From the NCBI GenBank assembly GCA_012184525.1, contig WOFQ01000039.1, positions 62,001 through 126,000 on the forward strand: a DNA stretch of 64,000 nucleotides, written 5' to 3'. This DNA is from Xenoacremonium recifei. Its lineage: Eukaryota; Ascomycota; Sordariomycetes; Hypocreales; Nectriaceae. The notes beneath the pieces were generated by a model that worked only from the letters and a program-made list of their open reading frames with translations, ran no database searches and was not told where the DNA came from. The number at the start of each line of letters is the position of its first letter. Positions within the stretch are counted from its first letter, which is position 1. Positions 21,899 to 33,282 of the stretch are shown one piece after another. The translations under genes were made by a program, and so were the position numbers.

Positions 21899-23547
21899 GA
21901 AGAGCTGGACGGTTTGTGAGTCCATGTACGGTGTACGTTGACGAAGTGACGAGTGACGAGGACGACGGACAACGAATAGGTTTCAGCCGACGGAACGAAG
22001 CATGTATGATTATTTTACCGACCCTGATGAAGCACAAGGCAACGGCAAGTCTCAGCTAGAGACGGGAACGGGAGTTGATGGACGGGACTATTGGTATAAT
22101 GGCGTCAGGACATCTCAGTTATCACTTGTTGACTAGACCTCGGAACTGTCTGCCTGCGCCTCATGCCGGACTGTGACAAGCTTCCCATGGGATATTGACT
22201 GTGTTTGCAGTGCTTCCGCCTCAGGTTGTGACACGGAGACAAACACGGGAACGTCCGTCGTCTAGACTCGCCCGTAGCTATGGAGTATTGGCGAGCGGTG
22301 AAGTTGAGCTACTGCAGCCAACCTCGAAGCTGACGGACCGGGCTGGACAGCGCGAGGGGCTGTCGAGGGCACAAGTGTATAAATAAATAAAAATGAAACT
22401 CGGTGGTTTGTTTGCTTGGTTGTTTGCGGGCGCCCTGCTGGTTGGTGTGTGTCGGGGGATGGACGGGACTGAAGATCGAGCTCCAGAGGTTCAGCAGCTG
22501 ACCTGCTGCTGCAAGGTCAGTCAGGTACCTCTGCTGGCCTCGGGGTCGACGGCCATGTACCCCTGGTCGCGATCGCCGCTGCGATCTGGTGCAGCCCCTC
22601 ATCTGCGGTACCTCGTGCCTGCGCGGCGCGCTCCAACCGGTACTGGTACTGAGGTGCACGGGGACGGCACGCCCGCGTGAATCTCCCTAGGGTAGGTAAG
22701 GTCGGGTAGGTTCAGGTCAGGTCCATATCCTTTCAGGCAAGCTGGCGGGCGCCAACACCGCTGAAAAGTTCCCCTCGCCTCCACTCCGGGCATCGCTCAA
22801 CGGGATAGGTGCCCTCTACTGGCCGCTCAGGCCCCCCCGCCATTGGATTCCCCCTCCCCCGTGGCCTCCCGGGGGCGCCTTCCCAGCCATCCAGAGCACG
22901 GATGGAGTGCTCCTGCTTTGCTTGCTCCTGCTGCTCCTGCTGGCCCGGCCCTCGACCTCCACTGAGCACTGCTGCCTTTGCCAGTTGAGCCTCACCTCGC
23001 CTCAAAGCCTCACCTCCCCTTTGCACCCTCTCGATACTTCGCTGGATACTCAACCAAGGCATGCTTTCCCGCCTCTAGCCCCCCTCACCGAACGCCCCTC
23101 CCCCCCTTGCCGCCTCAAGCCTGCGCACAGGTCGCAGTGCCTGCAACGAGCCGAGATCGACGCCAGCCACAGCCGACGACCGTCACAAGTCACCTGCGAG
23201 CGACGACACGACACGACACGACCGACCAAGGGCAGGAGATATGGCCAGCTGAGCAGCGCGTCAAAGTAGCGTCCTCGTTGTCAGTTTATTACTGAACGTC
23301 TGTCCTGTCCTTCCTCCTCTGTCGCCCGCCCGCCTGCTCGCGACCGTCTTCCCACCGCCTTGTGCCTGTGCCTAGCTGCGTCAACCATATTCACCCAGTC
23401 CCGACGACATAGAGCGACGGTGACTCGGTGCTTCCTACGATAGCCGCTGCGACCCCGAGCCTCTCCGACGTTGGTCCGCCTGCCAGCCTTTCCCCTCTCT
23501 ATACCTCTCGCGGATTCTTTCTTCATCCCCATCCTCCCCCAAGAACC
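21899..23547. other. 1.65-kb upstream region of the DUF7918-type gene
   Basis: The region from about 22830 on is rich in CT and CTGC/CTCC motifs, like a long fungal promoter and 5' leader. One short frame at 22393-22680 has a possible signal peptide (listed separately). Nothing else is supported. Confidence 0.5.
22393..22680 (+). CDS. Possible small secreted protein (weak candidate)
   Basis: This is a 95-residue frame starting with a true ATG. The N-terminus MKLGGLFAWLFAGALLVGVC looks like a signal peptide. The rest is unconserved, has a CCC cluster and becomes Arg/Pro-rich, as random GC-rich frames do. It sits in what otherwise looks like promoter DNA. It may well be chance. Confidence 0.2.
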   Translation: MKLGGLFAWLFAGALLVGVCRGMDGTEDRAPEVQQLTCCCKVSQVPLLASGSTAMYPWSRSPLRSGAAPHLRYLVPARRAPTGTGTEVHGDGTPA

Positions 23548-25402
23548 ATGCCCTGCTTCAAGGGCATTGCGGTGAGCGTCCATTCAAATGGTGCCCCGCT
23601 GCCCGAACATGGTATGCAGAAGCAGTCTCGGGCCAGCCGAATCAGCACCTACATCCCGGTGCCGCAGCCTCAGTTGAGCCCCGAGTCCAACAGACCCGAG
23701 CCGGCCAAGTTTGCCATCTCCATCACCCTCCTGACGCCGGGCCTGCCGATCCCGTACTCGACGCCGAAGCCCAACGAGGCCAACCCCTACCCCAAGCCGC
23801 AGTTCGTCAGTCTGACTCCCGGCTCCCATGGCGATCGCAGCAGCAGAATGGGCGTCGTCGCCCCGTACATACCAATGACCAACTCCGAGAACGAGACCAT
23901 CGCCGCCTACATCTACTTTGACGGTCGTGCCAAGGAGGAGGTGGCCACCCTGCTCCGGCCGGGCGAGGAGACTTGGGTCAACAGCCGATGGGTGCAGGTC
24001 TCAGACGAAGAAGGCGGTGGCCTGGCCGAGCGGGAGTTCCTCTTCCGCGAGGTTGGCCTTGAGCGTTGGCTGAACGGACTTGATCTCCAGGGCCACGACG
24101 CAGCCGAGAAGCTAGAGAAGCGCCGGTTGAAGTTCGAGAAGCGCCGCCGACGCCAGCAGGCGCTTCTGGAGGGGAACACGGCCATGGACGCTCAGCAAGG
24201 CTCCTCCAGCCGACGAGACACGTTCCGGTACGGTGCCGACGACAAATCCCCTATTGAGGCTGTCGACGACTCAGACTCATTCTCCTCGGACGACGACGAG
24301 CCGCCGGAGGCTACCGGTCAGATCAAGGTGGCCATGTTCCGTGTCTTGGCCTCAGGAGAGATCAAGAAGGGCGAATACTCCCCCCAGTTCGACGCCCACG
24401 ACGGCGACGAGGACGACCTAGGCGAGAACAAAGGCGACGGTCTCGAGGCCGACGTCGAGCACACCACCAGCTTTGCCAAACCCAAATCGCTTGACCCGAA
24501 GACTATCAGCACACAGACCGTGACTGGCATTGATGGGCCGGATAAGCCCTATGCAGTCTTTACCTTTTTCTATCGAGGAGAGAGTAAGTCAACCACAGCA
24601 ATGGCCATGGTCGAAGATATACTAATCCTGAGAAGGACAATTACAGAAGCTGGGCGTTGTCCAATCGAGCAAGAACACGCAGACCACACCGGGCTCGGCG
24701 AAGCGTCGCTCTGGCCAGATCGATTTCTCCAACATTGGACCACTCAAGGCGGGCGGAACTGTTGGATTCTCTACTTTCAGAGACCAGGAAACCGAGGCCG
24801 CGAAACGCAGAAAGTCCCGAAAGAAGAGCACCGGCAATCTTGCCGAAGATAGCGACGATGACGATGACGAGAGCTCGGGTCTAGCCAAGATGGTCGACGT
24901 CGACGATAAGGAAGTCGATGCTCGAGCCGTTCCAGAAGATAAGCAGTTTCCTGGTGAATTGGCGGATGGTGTCAATCGCATTCGCGTAAGTACCCCTAAC
25001 ACCGTCGCCCTGAATGATGCAGTTGACTGACCTTTAACGCAGCTTAAGCGAGCTCACTCTGCAGAGCCTGACGGCAACTCGACGCCCGAGGCTTCACAGC
25101 CACAGGCCCAAACCGAAACTCCTACCAACCAAGCATCGGCCCCCATAAACTTCTTGGGCGCCACTATATCTCAGACAGCCAACGTTCCGTCTGATGTCCC
25201 GGCGGAAGCCCTCGTGGGAAGTCCCCTCAAAAAGCAACGACCTAGTATGGACCAAGGCTCGAGCCACGAGAGCTACGCGGCTACGCAGAGCCTGACTGCG
25301 GCTTTGGACTCGGTTGTCTCCAGCGGATCGGGATCAACACCGAACCCTACAGGCACTCCTACCCACCTACAGAGCTCCACGATGGAAGAGGAAGAGCTTT
25401 GA
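23548..25402 (+). CDS. DUF7918-type fungal protein of unknown function
   Basis: Three exons are proposed: 23548-24583, 24636-24985 and 25043-25402, for 581 residues. The N-terminal half (FKGIAVSVHSNGAPLPEHG through AAYIYFDGR and FLFREVGLERW) matches the fungal domain of unknown function I know as DUF7918. It ends with the conserved region spanning the first splice (FYRGERQLQKLG). The rest is charged and disordered: an acidic stretch, a basic KRRKSRKK segment that could be a nuclear signal, and a Ser/Pro/Thr-rich tail ending MEEEEL. The first intron uses an AAG acceptor (24635). A CAG 11 nt downstream would shift the frame into an early stop at 24852, so the AAG choice is supported by frame and family. 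No function is proposed. Confidence 0.8.
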
Positions 25403-26444
25403 ATAAAGACCGGACATTGGACTGGAGTTTGGAGTTGAAATCAGACGAAACCAGAAAAAAATCCCATCGGCTGCTTGAGCAGGCAGGGTGTGGAGGCAGC
25501 TCGGCGAGAGCATTCGCAGATATCACGTTGTTACGGCCGGCTATTCAAGCGGAACGGAAAGGGAGGCAGAAGGAACGGATTAGACAGACAGGCGTCGAGC
25601 ACAAACACACAACCCTGGCCTTTATTTCGCCCGCAATGGACGGTAGGGACTAGAGAAGGCTAGATTTTCCTTAATCCATTAACAGCCTGGCTACTACTAC
25701 TACTTACTACCTTATGCTTTGAGGAGGAATGGACGGGGCCAGAGACTGCGGTTTCGTTTGTCTTTTTCGCATTAGCCATGTAGCTGTAACGAGAAGAAAG
25801 CAGGAGATTATTCTTCTATTCAAGGCAACTACGCTTCGCATATGACTTGACAGACATTGATTCAGGTTAACCTATGAATAGCATATCGTCTGTGATTCGT
25901 GATCTCCTGTTCCATCTCTCGTGTGATGCTTTGCGTGAATCATGTTGGTATGGACTCGTAATGTCAGACACAAGAAGAAAGTATTTATTATTCATCTGAC
26001 GGCATTATTTACGTACGATCTACAGCGATCCCAAAAGAAATCCTATGGTTTGTGGATAAATGCCTGGAGCGATGGTCGGTGTTAAGCGATTACGTACCCT
26101 ACACGCAGGCCATGACGGTGGCATATGCATCACAGCTTGCGACGGGAAGCACATAGAATGGTGATCTAGCCTTTCTTTGTAAGGTCACTATGATTCAGGC
26201 TCACGCGGCCCTGATCCCGAAGGATTTCTGTGCCTGATGGGGTGCCTGGGGGATTTTATCCGGCAAGCGTGGACACGAGGCCTAGTTACGTAGACAATGC
26301 GGGAGCGTAGGGCGTAGGGCTGAGGGAGGGGTAATAAATGGAGTGGGATGGACGTTGTAGTAGTTGCTCTCCAGAGAAGACAAATAAACATGAGTTTTGT
26401 TTGAATTTTGTTTGAACTATAGTAATTGCTAGAGAGACTGCATA
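25403..26444. other. 1.0-kb intergenic region
   Basis: This holds the 3' UTR of the DUF7918-type gene and the promoter of the beta-lactamase-fold gene. It contains a short TAC/CTA repeat near 25690. No gene or RNA is recognised. Confidence 0.5.
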
Positions 26445-28180
26445 ATGACTGGCGGAGAGAACACAACTACGGCTGACAGCGCCAAGGGGAAGCATGGAAA
26501 TCCCCTCACAAAGGAGTTTGCCGAGTTTGTCCACAAGACGCTCGACGAGTGGCATGTCCCCGGTGTTTCTATAGCTGTGGTTGATGGTGAAGACGTTTAC
26601 GCTGAGGTGAGTATTGGAACTGGGTGACAACCCCAAGCCCCCTGCGCAAGTCTCAGCATATACACACAACGCGGCGCAAGCAGAGACACAAACACTGACA
26701 CATATTCAGGGCTACGGCTTCGCAGAGCTTCCTGACACGCCCGCAACGCCCAACACCATCTGGTACGGCGCCTCCACCACCAAGGCCTTCACCGCCGCGC
26801 TGGTCGCCCACCTCATCGACACCAAGGCCTCGCCCCTCCTCGCCCGCGGCTGGCAGACGCCCATTGCCTCACTAATCCCCGACGACTTCGTGCTCGAGGA
26901 CGCGTGGGCGACGACGCATCTCACGCTCGAGGACGCCGTGTGCCATCGCAGCGGGATGCCGCGCCATGATGTGGCGGTCTCGCGGGTGGACGAGCAGGGC
27001 CGCCAGACGAGCGTGCGGGACCAGGTGCGCAATCTGCGGCACTTGCCGCTGTCGCGGGAGCCGCGGGTGAAGTTCCAGTACTGTAATTTGATGTTCGTGG
27101 TGTTGTCGCATGTGGTTGAGACGGTGATGGGGAGGGCGTTGGGGGAGGTGATGCGCGAGGTGGTGTGGGAGCCGTTGGGGATGAGGGCGACGTATTTGGA
27201 TCTGGAGGAGGCGAGGGCTGGGCCGGATCATTTTGCGGCGGGATATTACTGGGATGACGAGGCGGATGAGTATCGTCGCGTGCCGGATATGTCGGTCGTG
27301 GAGATCAGTGGTGCGGGTGGTCAGCTCTCCAATGTGCTCGACTATGCGCAATGGATCAAGTGTCTGCTGCACCAGACGGCGCCGTTCTCCAAGGCTGTGC
27401 ACGAGGATATTCGCACGCCGCGGTTCGTGGCCGGCAAGTCGGAGATCGGGCCAGATCTGGATCTCTATGGTCTTGGGTGGGAGAGGACCGTCTACCACGG
27501 GCACGTCATGTACAGCCATGCCGGGGGGATGCACGCCTTTGGGAGCGACGTGTTCTGGTTCCCGGATGCCAAGTTCGGTATCACCATGTTTGGAAATACG
27601 TGCTTGACGGCCAACGCGGTGGGCAAGGTGTTGCTGTATAAGCTGGCCAAGGAGAGGTTGGGCATCTGTGAGGAGACGAAGGACCCTGCGGAAATGTGAG
27701 TTGTTAGCCCCTGAGAGATGTGCGAATCATGAGCTGACACGATGTAGATGGCGCGGCCTGATCAAGAAATTCACCGACAACTTCTACAATGCGGTTGATC
27801 TGGTCTACCCTGAGAGACCGAACCCCCCTATTCCATCGCCCCTGAGTATTAGGGACTTGGCGGGCACTTACTACCATCCCGGTTACAAGTACATGAGGCT
27901 CAAAGTGGCGCCGCACCCAGACAAGAAGGGCGAGGAGATCTTGGTCGCTGATCGGACGGACATGTCCTGGAAGTTTGATTTCAGCGTGCATCACGTATCA
28001 GGCACATTCTGGATTCTCTATCTGATCGCCCACGACAACCCAATCAAGTTCTTCCGCGAGTACGAAAAGGCCGAGTTCAAGATTGGGCCGGACGGGAAGG
28101 CACATGGACTTGAGGTTGAGTGGTGGAGCCGGCTTTCGAACATTTACAATGGTGTAACGACTTTTAAGAAGCTGGACTAG
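26445..28180 (+). CDS. Serine beta-lactamase-fold hydrolase (class C/esterase type)
   Basis: Three exons are proposed: 26445-26606, 26710-27695 and 27748-28180, for 526 residues. Introns are 103 bp and 52 bp. The catalytic motifs of the beta-lactamase/penicillin-binding fold are present: GASTTKAF (S-x-x-K nucleophile and general base), FQYCNLMF (Y-x-N) and YSHAGGMHAFG (the third motif, HAG for KTG). The first exon gives the helix leading into WHVPGVSIAVVDG. A C-terminal beta-rich domain (LAGTYYHPGYKYMRL) resembles the lipocalin-like tail of many such fungal esterases. The family includes lactamases, D-aminopeptidases and esterases of polyketide pathways, so the substrate is open. No signal peptide is seen, so it is probably intracellular. 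No secondary-metabolite genes adjoin it. Confidence 0.85.
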
Positions 28181-29023
28181 GCAGATTGCTGGCGACTCAT
28201 GAATGAGTTTGTTCCTGTGAGGCTTAGTTAGCCTGAGGTGTCCTCGGTTGGGTGATGAAGATGAGTGATGAGAGGAGGGTTGGCAGCACAAGTCAGATAG
28301 TTAGCTTGGTAAAGTTGTTGTCAACAGAATAGTTCAGTTGGCCGTTCTTAATAAGCGAGTTCATCATGATGTGCCCGGGGCGGGAAAGCAAGCCAAGGCT
28401 GACAAGCGAGGCGGGCGTGGTGCAAGACGAGGCGGTTGATAGGGCGACATACCTTACCGAGATTCTCCAGGGCGAAAGTGCCGTGGCTTGTGATGCATAG
28501 TCTTAATGCCTATGAGGTGGCTGAAATGGATTGAGGTGGTCGCGCTGAGGTGGCCGGCGGCCCAACCGTCGTCACTTGACGGTGATTGGGACAGGCCTCG
28601 TTCGCTGTTGATCTTGAGAGAGAACCGAGAGGCAAGCAGCCCGAGCTCGACAGAATTTTGCCTGGACCCATCCATGCGCCTATCGAGCTACCAGAGCTCC
28701 CCATCCCGCCATCTATGCCTATAACGAGGCGCACTGTGCACGTCATCCCTCAGGCCCGCAGCCTCACTCGCATCCCGCGGCCTCAGACCCCGTTTCCCGG
28801 CCAGCAGTACCAGTCTGGCGGGGTATGCGTGCCTAATCAGCACTGTGCGCCCCTCAGCCCCGCCATCCCAACTTCCTTGCTATTGCTCCCCTCCCCCCTT
28901 GGGCAAGAATCTTTGCGACGAACCCAACCCACGACCCAACGTCTTTATAACCCCCTCGGTTTCTCCCGTTTTTTTCCTCTTTCTGTTGCTGAGACCATCA
29001 GGAGCCAACGCGCGATCTTCAAG
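28181..29023. other. Promoter and leader region of the NTF2 gene
   Basis: This is the spacer between the hydrolase and NTF2. The last 250 bp are pyrimidine-rich, as expected for a highly expressed gene. Long frames through it have no ATG-supported conserved product. Confidence 0.5.
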
Positions 29024-29720
29024 ATGGGTGAGTTTTGTCTGGTCCCGTTTGCTGGCCGGGGGGCACGGAAACTAACCGCGCACAAAATACAGCTGACTTC
29101 GAGACCGTTGCGAGTACGTTGCTGACTGCCGAGACCTCCCTTTTGCGCGCCTTGATGGGCGGCTAACCGTGAGCCTTTTGCGCGTGTAGAGCAATTCATT
29201 GAGTTTTACTACAACCAATTCGACAGCGATCGAAGCGGCTTGACCCCGCTCTACGTGCGTCGCATCCCAACTCCCCAGGAAGCGTCTCCTTGTTGCTGAG
29301 CTAACTGCCTGGACAGCGCCAACACTCCATGCTGACCTTCGAGTCTTCTTCCGTCCTCGGCGCCAGTTCCATCGTCGAGAAGCTCACTGTAAATGCTCCC
29401 CCCTCTTCGTCAACTAGGATCCCGCCCATATTGATCACCCCCTCCAGTCGCTCCCCTTCCAGAAGGTCAAGCACCAGGTTGGCACTCTCGACGCCCAGCC
29501 TGGCGCAGGCGAAGGCGCCATCTTCATTCTTGTCACCGGCCAGCTCCTGGTATGCCTCCCTCCCTCCTCTCCCACAAACCCCGACAATGAGCTGACCACC
29601 ACCCCTCCCCAGGTCGACGAGGAACAGCGCCCCATGAACTACACTCAGGCCTTCCAGCTCCTGCGTGACGGCGACCAGTACTTCGTCTTCAACGACGTCT
29701 TCAAGCTCGTCTACGGTTAA
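29024..29720 (+). CDS. NTF2: Nuclear transport factor 2
   Basis: Six short exons are proposed: 29024-29027, 29093-29113, 29190-29254, 29317-29388, 29448-29549 and 29613-29720. They give 123 residues, the normal length. No single open frame shows this gene, because five introns cut about 370 coding bases. Key pieces are ADFETVAKQFIEFYYNQFDS, the exon starting RQHSMLTFESSS, IVEKLTSLPFQKVKH, GAIFILVTGQLL and FQLLRDGDQYFVFNDVFKLV. NTF2 carries RanGDP into the nucleus. The first exon holds only ATG plus one base and the second only 21 nt. All junctions keep frame and all borders are GT-AG. The identification is secure. Confidence 0.93.
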
Positions 29721-30259
29721 ACGCGAGAGACAAAATGCGAAATACAACGGGAGGCAAAGCGTGAGGAGTTCCGAGACGCGATGTGGGGCGCTGGCAGATG
29801 GACGGATGGCAAAGAACAATTCACGAATCTGATGACTTTTTAGAGCGCAGGGATTGGGGACGCAAGACCGGATCTGCGTTGGGGGACCGGCGTGGAGAAT
29901 GAGCTTCAGGTTGCTTGCTTCTCTTGCTTTGCTGTTGTTGCTGTTTTCCCAACGGCTCTCTTCCGACGCATCCCAAGGGACCAAGTTTAGGCATAGTCAA
30001 AATTTACTCTGCTTTGGGACGGTCACCGCTCCTTTCAAACATCAACGGGTTGCCCCTCGACAGTTAAGCTGCTAGTAGAGCTTTGGCTCCCAGAAGTCTT
30101 ATTTTCCGTCATGCGATGAGTGATCAAACATCACGCTTCGGTTTGACTCGTATAATGGTACCACTCTGTTAAAGGGGGTTTCACCCGGATAGGTACCTAC
30201 TTATAATCCGCTGTCTCCCTCCTCGTCATCTTGTGTACCTTCGATGTTCGCTTGATTAC
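29721..30259. other. 3' intergenic region
   Basis: This holds the NTF2 3' UTR and spacer before the coiled-coil frame. A short TATAATGGTAC stretch near 30150 faintly recalls a tRNA A box, but no cloverleaf could be drawn. Confidence 0.45.
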
Positions 30260-30550
30260 CTAAAGAGCCCAGTTCTGTATTTCAATGCGCAATTTGTTCA
30301 AGTCGTTCTGCATTTCGGCACGATATGTGTTCAAGTCGTTCTGCATCTCGGCGCGGAGTATATTGAGCTCGTTCTGCATTTGGGCACGAGCTTTGTTAAC
30401 TTCGTTCTGCATTTGGGCACGAGCTTTGTTGACTTCGTTCTGCATTTCGGCACGGATTCTGTTGAGTTCGTTCTGGGTTGCGGCCATTTCGTTCCGGAGT
30501 CTATTAAGGTCGTTCTCTAATGCTGTCGCGGATTTCGGCGTGGTTATCAT
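30260..30550 (-). CDS. Small hendecad-repeat coiled-coil protein
   Basis: This is a 96-residue frame from the ATG at 30550. Seven consecutive 11-residue units follow the pattern N-(D/E)-(L/V)-N-x-x-R-x-E/Q-M-Q; two neighbouring copies (NEVNKARAQMQ) are identical at protein level. An 11-residue period is the signature of hendecad coiled coils. The repeats cover about 30275-30514. Synonymous and conservative changes between units suggest selection on the protein rather than a fresh DNA expansion. The opposite strand is also open, but that frame is explained as the complement. Immediately upstream another frame reads YEELHTKIDLNSSHDD, which is also helix-like, so an N-terminal part may have been lost through a frameshift. 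The function is unknown. Confidence 0.5.
   Translation of the reverse strand: MITTPKSATALENDLNRLRNEMAATQNELNRIRAEMQNEVNKARAQMQNEVNKARAQMQNELNILRAEMQNDLNTYRAEMQNDLNKLRIEIQNWAL
30275..30514. repeat. 33-bp imperfect tandem repeat (about 7 units)
   Basis: This is the DNA of the coiled-coil repeats. The plus-strand consensus begins with TCGTTCTGCAT and has a period of 33 bp, with several changes per unit. Confidence 0.8.
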
Positions 30551-31606
30551 CGTGGGAGCTGTTGAGGTCAATCTTGGTGTGAAGCTCTTCGTATGCTTGG
30601 TATGAAGTGTTAGACCATCAAGTTACTATGAAGCTTGGGGGGTTCAACATGCCATGGCGAGCTTCTCATCAAGGAGTGCGGAAATGGCCCCGAGGGTGAC
30701 TTTTTCAATCATCCTTGCGTATGTACACTGCAACTTTCAAAATAAGGGGTGTTTGGATGCACACAGTCTAAATGAAGATGAGGAATTCAAGTTCAGTCAA
30801 GCAGACTGCGGCGAGAAGTACTGTCTATTTATACATCCCATATAAGTAATCGTGGACACAAGGTATAAACCTTCCCTCGAGGTACGCATCATATCCAGGT
30901 AAATAAGGTAGATAGGCACCTGCGGTAGGTAAGGTAAGGAAGATAATGGGTAAGGTAGGTCAGACAGTCAGAGCCGAGTACCTGGATAGAAACCGCCAGA
31001 AGAGTTTTCAATCTATGGGAAAGACTCGAAAATTCGGCAGAATGCCTTTTGAGCACTAATTTCGTCGAGGATATACTTTTGGTGGCACTCTGCTAAATTC
31101 TGCCGAAGGTGTGCTACAGCTGTTTTGCTATTAATCGTGACTTCCTTTTTCCTCATGAGGCATATCACGCAGGTGAAAAACAGCTCTTTCAGCAAAACCC
31201 ACTCTTCCGGATACCTTATGTAGATAGAGAACCGCTCTCAAGTAATAAGTATTGGAATGCTTTATCGTCTCTCAGCTCAATGTGTCTAAACTTCGAATAA
31301 AACTCTGCAATGTTTTCTTATCGAGTCTTTAGTGCGGGGTCACAAGAGATACTCGGGAGTGTAGGTGCCGTAACAGACGTCTCTCTGCTTGCACTCTACT
31401 GGCTTTAACAACTTCACAAGTCCATCGACCGTCAGTCAAGAGCAAGCTCATGTCTATTGTGGTAGGGTGGTAGCCCCAGCCCCACACGTCACTGCAATAG
31501 AGATTTGGGACACATGTAACCGAGAAATTCATTCATTTTCCATGCCCTGAACCGTGCAACACCGATGCCCGAAACCGCAATGCATTTAGATGGGGTATTA
31601 GACTGC
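30551..31606. other. 1.06-kb region without a recognised gene
   Basis: Several GGTAGGTA/AGGTAGGT stretches occur near 30900-30960. Otherwise there are short unconserved frames, ending in the 3' UTR of the eL8 gene. Confidence 0.5.
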
Positions 31607-32752
31607 TTAGATCTTGGTGGCAGCCTCAATAGCCTTCTGCTTCTTCTCAATTCGCTTCTGGGCCTTGGCGCCCATGATACCACCACCCCAGTGTCGTCGC
31701 TCAGTGTCGTGCTTCTCCATGTAGCCATCCTTGATGGCAGAGACGAGCTTGGAGAGCTCAGTCTTGTCCTCGGATCGGACCTCGGTGATGGCGAGGACAG
31801 CAGCGGTCTAATGTGCGGGTTAGTGGTGTAATTCGACAATGCTAATTGTGATAGTTGACTGACCTTCTTGTGGACGACCGTGCCGAGACGGGCCTTGCCC
31901 TTGACAATGGCGTAGGGGACACCCATCTTCTTGCAGAGAGAAGGAAGGAAGACGACGAGCTCAATGGGGTCGACATCGTTGGGGATGAGGACAAGAGAAG
32001 CCTTCTTGTTCTCAATCAGACCAACGACGTGGTTCAGACCGTACTTGACAGCGTAGGGCTTCTTGCTGACGTCCTCCTTCTTCTTGCCCTCCTTGACGGC
32101 GGAAGCCTCCTTGAGGAGACGCTCCTTCTTCTCGGCCTTGGTCTCAGGTCGGTACTTGTTGAGGAGCTTAAAAGCCTGGGCGGCGGTGTTGCGGTCGAGG
32201 ACGTGCTGGAACTGGGACAGCGCAGGGGGGACCTTCAGGCGCATCTGAAGGATCTTCTTCTGTCGCTGAAGGCGGACGTACTCGGGCCACTTCACCATGC
32301 GGGAGACGTTTCGCTTGGGCTGGACATCCTGGCCGATACCGTAGTTTCGGGGTCGCTTCTCAAGAAGAGGGTTCTGCGAGTCGTTAGTCCTCTGCGAAAG
32401 CGTGATGGTGTATATGAAGCCTGCTTACCTTGGGAGCCTTGCGGGAGCCAGCCTTACCCTGAGGGAAAGGGGCGGGAGCGACCTTCTTGCCGGACTTGGG
32501 AGGCTGTCATTGAGAAAAGAAGACATCAGCAAGTTGTTCAAGCCAAATCTTCTCTGAACTCTAACGAGAGCAGGTCGTGGCATTTCTGCGCACGCCGCAT
32601 CTCCAGCCAAGTCTTCACCTGGGTTCACGAGGAACACCAGGCGGAATTACCAACAGGTCGCCAGCGACACTGCGGTTCAATTGCACATAGAGTGCATTTG
32701 ACTCACAAAACTGTGGCCATTAGAGTCCAGTTGATCATTGTTTACTCACCAT
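31607..32752 (-). CDS. RPL8: 60S ribosomal protein eL8 (L8/L7a)
   Basis: Four exons on the minus strand are proposed: 32752-32750, 32503-32429, 32373-31864 and 31807-31607, for 262 residues, the fungal norm. The first exon is the start codon alone, followed by a 246-bp intron, the longest resolved in this window. Exon 2 continues [20 protein letters not shown]. The third exon has [40 protein letters not shown] and the L7Ae-type RNA-binding core [20 protein letters not shown]. The end is [20 protein letters not shown]. The protein belongs to the large ribosomal subunit. Codon choice is biased (AAG, GTC/GTT, CGA), as expected for high expression. The identification is secure. Confidence 0.95.
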
Positions 32753-33282
32753 CTTGGATCTTTGGGTGATTGCTCGTGGGTTGAAGAGCAGAGTCCGTGA
32801 TGCAGTCGGAGGATGGAGCAAGTAAATGGAAAAAGGCACGAGAATGAATTTTAGTGGGAAGAAAAAATTAGGGCTTTCTTTTCCGCGCTTCAATTGTGCC
32901 CCACCATGAGGCGTGAAGTGTGGCTGGTGGGGCTTGCTGGCTGGCTCTGGCACGTGATACGGCTGGCTTGCAGTTGGAGCCCAGTGTGAATCAATCGGTC
33001 ACTCAAGAGGCAAAATGAAGTCGAGGACGGACTCTGGATCCGAAAACTTAGTCTACGTTAATACCTAAGTGAATTTCAACGACTTAACACCCTTTAAGAT
33101 ATTTCAGCACATATTGCGAGAGGACCAGAAGAGACCGTATACACGAATTTCTTTTTACACTCTCCCATCCTGCCTAAACCGACAACTGGGGTGTCTAGAC
33201 GGGCCTTACTGGGTACCTGAGGCTTGGGAAAGCAGTATATTGTCCGGATACTCGCCCCCATTTGAGAGCGATATATTTCAAT
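32753..33282. promoter_or_regulatory. Divergent promoter of the eL8 and NCS6 genes
   Basis: This 530-bp spacer separates divergent genes. A TTAGGGC element at 32869-32875, about 117 bp upstream of the eL8 start codon, resembles the telobox found in some fungal ribosomal-protein promoters. Its use here is an inference. Confidence 0.4.

Noticed and set aside
4437..28180. A secondary-metabolite cluster built on the PhzF-like and beta-lactamase-fold genes
   Set aside because: No polyketide synthase, peptide synthetase, terpene cyclase or cluster regulator lies nearby, and the two genes are 22 kb apart with core genes between.
28586..29125. 179-codon plus-strand frame upstream of and overlapping NTF2
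   Set aside because: It has no ATG at its head and no conserved motif, and it reads through the NTF2 start and first introns; it is the leader region in a chance open frame.
30130..30200. tRNA-like TATAATGGTAC stretch
   Set aside because: No acceptor stem, anticodon arm or T-arm (GGTTCGA) could be paired; no tRNA gene was found anywhere in the window.
31855..32769. 304-codon plus-strand frame opposite eL8
   Set aside because: It is the complement of the strongly biased eL8 coding strand (Leu-rich translation) and has no independent support.
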